Shown in pieces: positions 8,201 to 10,526 of a stretch of DNA of 10,526 nucleotides; the stretch's first letter is position 1; each line of letters begins with the position of its first letter. The notes beneath the pieces were generated by a model. That model ran no database searches. It worked only from the letters and a program-made list of their open reading frames with translations, and had not been told where the DNA came from. Source of the stretch: Pinguiococcus pyrenoidosus (Eukaryota; Sar; Pinguiophyceae; Pinguiochrysidales; Pinguiochrysidaceae). The stretch lies in assembly GCA_019677205.1 (NCBI GenBank), contig JAAMXY010000961.1, positions 1 through 10,526 on the forward strand. The letters are read 5' to 3'. Made by a program: the position numbers and the translations under genes.

Positions 8201-9062
8201 CAGCGAGGATGAGCTCCCGGTCCCCCCTTAGCTCTGATGATGTCCAGTGAAGCGCCCGGTCGTCTTGGATTGCCGCAACGAGAACGACTTCACGATCCTC
8301 TTTCAGGTCGCTCGACGCATGTTGAAGCATTCTTCCGTTCTGGGTTACTGCCGCGAGAACATATTCACGATCTGCTTTCAGATCATCTGGTGCATCTAAT
8401 ATCATCTGGCCCTCTTGCGCAACCGCCGTCAGAAGAATTTCCCGGTCTTTCTTCAGTTCCTCAGAAGCGAAATCGAGCGCCGGACCCCTTTGCTTGACCG
8501 CCGCGAGAACGATCTCCCGCGATCCTTGCATCTCTACCGATGCGAAGTAAAGGGCTCTACCATCTTTCGACACTGCTTTGAGGACGATCTCATGATCGCC
8601 TTGGAGCTCTTTCGATGCGTACTTAAGCGCCGGTCCAGCATGTGCTACCGCTACGAGTACGACCTCACGATCCCCTTTCAGCTCCTTCGATGCGTACTGA
8701 AGCGCCAGTCCATCCCGTGCCACCGCTGCGAGGACGACGTCACGATCTCCTTTCATCTCCTCCGATGCGAACCGAAGCTCCGCTGCATCTTGTGCCACCG
8801 CTGCGAGGACGACCTCACGATCTCCTCTCAGCTCCTCCGATGCGAATTCAAACGCCCTTCTGTTCCGCGCCACAGCTGCAAGGACGAACTCACGATCTCC
8901 TCTCAGCTCCTCCGATGCGAGCCGTAGCTCCGCTGCATCTTGTGCTATTGCTGCGAGAACGACGTCCCTATCACCTCGCAGGTGGTCTGGTGCATGCTGC
9001 AGCCCGAACCCATAACCTCTTACGGCTTCCAAAAAATTGCTACGCTCCGCTTGGCCAGCCAT
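5202..9062 (-). CDS. DUF4116-array/ankyrin/papain-like thiol hydrolase/class 3 lipase fusion protein
   Basis: Uninterrupted minus-strand frame, 1286 residues from ATG 9062, stop TGA 5202-5204. ATG 9062 has a near-perfect Kozak context (GGCACCATGG) and the repeats begin five residues later, as in the other DUF4116 gene. The frame is open further, to ATG 9254, which would add 64 residues. Residues 6-483 are about 19 DUF4116 units in an exact 25-residue register (consensus GDREVVLAAVAQNGRALEYA, then SEELK). Residues 535-618 are two full ankyrin repeats (NTLLHIA, NSLLHVA) and a partial third. Residues about 653-803 resemble the circularly permuted papain-like LRAT/PPPDE group, with candidate catalytic His676 (GVVHSIV) and Cys765 (SNCDHVA). 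Residues about 948-1253 are a class 3 lipase: VYVTFRGT, nucleophile elbow GHSLGGG (Ser1085), NAYDPVPRLP (Asp1147) and AYHATAMY (His1241). No signal peptide or membrane segment is evident, so a cytosolic location is inferred. The domain calls are strong; the substrate and the meaning of the fusion are unknown. Confidence 0.88.
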   Translation of the reverse strand: MAGQAERSNFLEAVRGYGFGLQHAPDHLRGDRDVVLAAIAQDAAELRLASEELRGDREFVLAAVARNRRAFEFASEELRGDREVVLAAVAQDAAELRFASEEMKGDRDVVLAAVARDGLALQYASKELKGDREVVLVAVAHAGPALKYASKELQGDHEIVLKAVSKDGRALYFASVEMQGSREIVLAAVKQRGPALDFASEELKKDREILLTAVAQEGQMILDAPDDLKADREYVLAAVTQNGRMLQHASSDLKEDREVVLVAAIQDDRALHWTSSELRGDRELILAAAAQNGLVLLHASQELKGDREIVLAAVAQNGRAFCYASEELRGDHEVALTAVAQHGEALGFASEELKGDREFVLDAVAQNAEAFQYASEELKGDREFVLEAVARNGGALQYASEELKEDREIVLAAVSQNGRALACASEELKGDREVVLAAVARNGAALQYASEELKGDREIVLAAVSQNGRALEYVTEGLRQDSVFTRLAEWAISGRPDERGDVLTRSFEIMLRSPSWRTDVPGILRWCRSFVDPNVIIYRGNTLLHIATAVGDLETLDVLLQRGGDLHQTNDDRNSLLHVAVLTHVDVVRYLVDAGLSVRLRNRSRQTPLGRLRNSGNEGNPQIDSFLEDVRTRLSLLFGGDGQAKSRACTDQRPIARVRWYTIPSPGWGGALGVVHSIVRVDVEDGRDRRSYAIEKAETRVGRQGIVNGVFVSDWRTVEENCVELEFTNFRELRGEHLRAASLQMATLIDVAESLGPYDLYQSNCDHVAMEVYNACAVEAQHLNSFQLPNALFMALCWLPRCLLRPMDSSSISVNSRHSLRSLLKHGFALTSDAGRLTLEEARLATDAAYLSQWIYRPSRESTDQHGHSFYERAIRNDLNQTVEVFVEQYHYFSDPSSYRFRLEPGALGTLKFPANRSPSDITIRVNYLNIFGGTDRLTRCMRETIQCDGAGDRQAFVLEYDDEESRERLSRQPQLPDEMQIRYTSNPNGTDSVVQWSIARPLTVGNKSIVYVTFRGTASKLDAMIDAAYAPGNVQAFHDLRIPSGMWDALNQTDSVLRRLDQLVEDMRRELISGERMLVLCGHSLGGGYAVLASLHLLSRFPDLLKSETFRVLTYGAPQVIAKLIDHVDLWDALDAATIQFINAYDPVPRLPSRLDWIQWLSETLVGFGTVTVGLCRKVISKGSQDTAILEQYHTIGTQAFIAKESDLCELHASGTDEAMNLLDRRSESPLTGPESTAYHATAMYVQILRGVSYRMENGSSAFQPNMALRNSGSYPCIALEPDEW
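7614..9047 (-). repeat. 75-bp tandem repeat array coding for DUF4116 units
   Basis: The coding strand repeats every 75 bp with no gain or loss of a codon through about 19 units. On the plus strand the motif reads like CGATCTCCTTTCAGCTCCTC in copy after copy. Units at the 3' end of the gene's array (7690-7840 and neighbours) are closer to each other in pairs: an AVARNG(G/A)ALQYASEEL unit followed by an AVSQNGRAL unit occurs twice, suggesting a recent 150-bp duplication. Units near the N terminus also pair (QDAAELRLASEEL and QDAAELRFASEEM, two units apart). Confidence 0.85.
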
Positions 9063-9230
9063 GGTGCCTATTTCAAGCACCTCACACGTCCAATACGCCT
9101 GACGCACCGTATCTCGCTTGTAGACGTGAAGGTAGTGTTGAGCGTTTGGCGCAGGTATTGAACGTTGAGAGAGATGGAAAGGTGCGCACGGCAAGCGCAG
9201 CTCATCGGTTTCAATAATTTTTAAAGTTTC

Positions 9231-9237
9231 ATATACA
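9231..9237 (-). promoter_or_regulatory. TATA-like element upstream of the fusion gene
   Basis: The minus strand reads TGTATATG in an AT-rich stretch about 170 nt before ATG 9062. Initiation some 30 nt downstream would leave ATG 9254 outside the transcript. ATG 9062 would then be the first in-frame ATG, with only one out-of-frame ATG near 9206 at about the start site. This is positional inference only. Confidence 0.25.
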
Positions 9238-9287
9238 TCCAATGAGAAAACCATACAAGTAGGATTCTTAATTCCCAAGTGGTTTTA

Positions 9288-9624
9288 ACCACTGGCTTGG
9301 AGGTCGAAACCTTGTTTGCGACCATGCCATTTCAGCTCCCGATGTGTCCGCATAAAGGTGGAATTGGGCTCAAAGCAGTTGATGACATAGCTGATCAGGG
9401 ACGAGAACTCCACCCAATGAGACCCAAATAGCGGGAGTAAGGACTCCCTTGATAGAATGGATATGACGTAATATCCTGTTTTGATTAGATAATTTTCAAA
9501 ATATTTCTAGATTTTACAAGAAGCTTATTGGACAAGTTCCCATATTTCCTAAATCTCTGGCCCACCAGATCTGCAGCTTGCGCGCTTTGATCCCAAACAA
9601 GGTTTCGACCTCCAAGCCACTGGT
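9288..9624. repeat. Inverted repeat with 37-bp arms and 263-bp centre
   Basis: Bases 9288-9324 are the reverse complement of 9588-9624 with three mismatches (at 9292, 9319 and 9322); 9293-9318 is an unbroken 26-bp match (TGGCTTGGAGGTCGAAACCT onward). The arms face each other around an AT-rich centre. No clear target-site duplication flanks them. In both arms, read outward-in on the respective strand, the frame spells GLEVETLF. On the minus strand this lies within a 77-codon open frame (9747-9514). This could be a fold-back or MITE-like element, or two inverted copies of a dispersed repeat. The left arm ends 9 nt from the open frame that leads into the fusion gene, so it sits in that gene's likely promoter region. 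Confidence 0.65.
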
Positions 9625-9747
9625 CTTTCCGGAGCACTTTCGAAGTTCTTCAATCTCGGCTCCCATTGGAGAGAAAGTATTATAATTTTCAAAATAATTA
9701 TGAGTTCTCCTTATATACCACCAACAGTGGGTGCCAAAATTACACAT
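9514..9747 (-). other. 77-codon open frame overlapping the inverted repeat
   Basis: ATG 9747 opens a 77-residue frame ending at TAA 9514-9516. It contains SPMGAEIEELRKCSG and then GLEVETLFGIKARKL, the second part encoded by the right arm of the inverted repeat. No family is recognised. The left arm on the opposite strand gives TGLEVETLF followed by a different sequence and a stop at about 9429, so the shared peptide may be a remnant of a repeated element rather than of a host gene. Confidence 0.2.
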
Positions 9748-9783
9748 AAATGAGTCAATTGGTGTTTAACTTTTTGAAATTCA

Positions 9784-9791
9784 TATATAAA
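9784..9791 (+). promoter_or_regulatory. TATA box (TATATAAA)
   Basis: A perfect TATATAAA lies 55 nt before ATG 9839 of a short plus-strand frame, a spacing that fits core-promoter geometry with a start site near 9815. The surroundings are AT-rich, so a chance match is quite possible. Confidence 0.3.
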
Positions 9792-9838
9792 CCAAACCAC
9801 CAAAGTTGCTAGCAGTATAGAAACTTGGGCGCGTTCGG

Positions 9839-9988
9839 ATGGAAACAAAAATTCATTGTCCAATAGTATTACAGAGCGAAAGCGTGCAGTATGCGTATAG
9901 AAACAAAGACGAGAGAGGCAACAGTATCAGAATTGACCAATGGCAGTATAGTCGGAGAATCCAGCCTTGGGAGTATATGGCCCGATAG
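9839..9988 (+). CDS. Short 49-residue ORF downstream of a TATA box
   Basis: ATG 9839 (G at +4) begins a 49-codon frame ending at TAG 9986-9988. The product is polar and aromatic-rich (RIDQWQYSRRIQPWEY) with no recognised family. Its only support is position after TATATAAA. It could be a first exon, a leader ORF or noise. Confidence 0.15.
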   Translation: METKIHCPIVLQSESVQYAYRNKDERGNSIRIDQWQYSRRIQPWEYMAR

Positions 9989-10150
9989 CGTATGTTGTAT
10001 TCCTTTTCCTCGATGCACCCGCAAGTGAAGTGCCGCGGATCTCGAACTTGTTAGAACGCGAAGGGGGAAGTTGATTGTGATTGATCTCATCAACGCGGAC
10101 TGATTCCCTACGTCACCCTTCGTCCACGTTGCCTTGTTTGTCGACTCCAG

Positions 10151-10198
10151 CACGTAGCAGTATTCGGAAGCAAAAAGGCGTAGTTATACTGCTATGTA
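10151..10198. repeat. Imperfect hairpin around TAGCAGTAT
   Basis: ACGTAGCAGTAT near 10152 is mirrored by ATACTGCTATGT near 10187, a 12-bp stem with one G-T pair and a loop of about 23 nt. The AGCAGTAT word also recurs elsewhere in this spacer (near 9811, and inverted near 10406), which suggests dispersed copies of a small palindromic element. Confidence 0.4.
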
Positions 10199-10210
10199 CC
10201 CGCTGTGATT

Positions 10211-10257
10211 CGGAATACTGAATGGGATAGTTTGACACTGTCCAATCAGTATCTCCG
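10211..10257. repeat. Imperfect hairpin, arms about 20 nt, loop TTGAC
   Basis: The left arm CGGAATACTGAATGGGATAG pairs with the right arm beginning ACTGTCCAATCAGTATCTCC, with two single-base bulges or mismatches and one G-T pair. There is no T-run afterwards and no adjacent bacterial gene, so a terminator role is unlikely. It is more likely a small inverted-repeat relic. Confidence 0.4.
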
Positions 10258-10320
10258 TCTAGTGCACAGTTCAAACCCTAATCAGTCAGGGCAAACGATT
10301 GTGGTGATCAATTACAGTAA

Positions 10321-10526
10321 TGGTGCGCGATATGAGGGTGGGGCCGCAGACCGGCGGCTGATGCTGGGGCGCTTGGTGCCGATGCGAGCCGTCCTCTGCT
10401 GGAGCATACTGCTACGAGTCGTGAGCGCACCGAGCAAGCCATGCCGGTGCCATGTGGGGGCTGTGGGGAGGCTGCTGCGGTGGCATTTTTGCGCGGTTGG
10501 TGCGCGATATGAGGGTGGGGCCGCAG
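10321..10526. repeat. Start of a 177-bp direct repeat, cut by the window end
   Basis: The 29 bases from 10321 (TGGTGCGCGATATGAGGGTG onward) recur without mismatch at 10498-10526, where the window stops. The period is 177 bp and the unit is GC-rich, unlike the AT-rich spacer before it. This could be the edge of a tandem satellite or a two-copy duplication; the visible overlap is too short to decide. Confidence 0.55.

Larger units (their letters stand above)
9863..10320. other. Spacer without recognised gene between the short ORF and the tandem repeat
   Basis: Apart from the small hairpins and a few dispersed CAGTAT words, nothing is recognised here. A minus-strand frame of 94 codons (10153-9869) starts only at GTG, has its first ATG at codon 22, and shows no family signature. 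Confidence 0.4.

Noticed and set aside
7614-9047. CRISPR-like array of direct repeats
   Set aside because: The period is 75 bp with no unique spacers, and the whole unit is coding and in frame.
7652-9217. Plus-strand open frames with repeating PPLRGR/LLSAPP peptides
   Set aside because: These are antisense shadows of the 75-bp DUF4116 array; the minus-strand frame is continuous with ankyrin and lipase domains.
9869-10153. Minus-strand 94-codon frame
   Set aside because: Starts at GTG, has no family signature and overlaps spacer with repeats.
10273-10281. Plant-type telomere box AAACCCTAA
   Set aside because: A single 9-bp copy with no repetition; expected by chance.

Overview
The window looks like nuclear DNA of a eukaryotic microbe, most likely an alga or other protist. 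The reasons are dynamin-type stalk and GED segments, a plant/algal-type sialate O-acetylesterase-like fragment with a signal peptide, a near-perfect Kozak start on the largest gene, an AATAAA just after one gene end, low gene density, decaying genes, and AT-rich spacers with inverted and tandem repeats. DUF4116 repeat proteins occur in both protists and bacteria, so they do not settle the lineage. I cannot name the organism.

Layout. 1-492 is spacer without a convincing gene. 493-2416 (+) is a DUF4116 repeat protein of 640 codons interrupted by one extra base near 1928. It runs directly, tail to tail, into a small minus-strand gene (2417-2827) that encodes an acidic/neutral N-terminal part and a strongly arginine-rich tail. 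That gene carries one in-frame TGA, which could lie in a 60-nt in-frame intron. 2993-3722 (-) is a broken secreted esterase of the SASA family. 3831-5066 (+) is a broken dynamin-family GTPase: a decayed P-loop remnant, most of the GTPase domain missing, then stalk and GED separated by a TGA. 5202-9062 (-) is a long uninterrupted gene of 1286 codons. It encodes an array of about 19 DUF4116 units in a strict 25-residue register, two to three ankyrin repeats, a papain-like (LRAT/PPPDE-type) thiol hydrolase domain, and a C-terminal class 3 lipase with an intact Ser-Asp-His triad. 9288-10526 is spacer with a 37-bp-arm inverted repeat, small hairpins, a TATA box with a short ORF, and the start of a 177-bp tandem repeat at the window edge.

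The intact gene (5202-9062) is the item of most interest. It joins a large helical-repeat recognition region to two hydrolase domains in one chain. The architecture suggests a protein that recognises a target through its repeats and then acts on acyl/thioester and lipid ester bonds. This is inference from domain order only. The genes between the two DUF4116 genes look like unrelated eukaryotic gene debris, and I see no operon-like co-operation.
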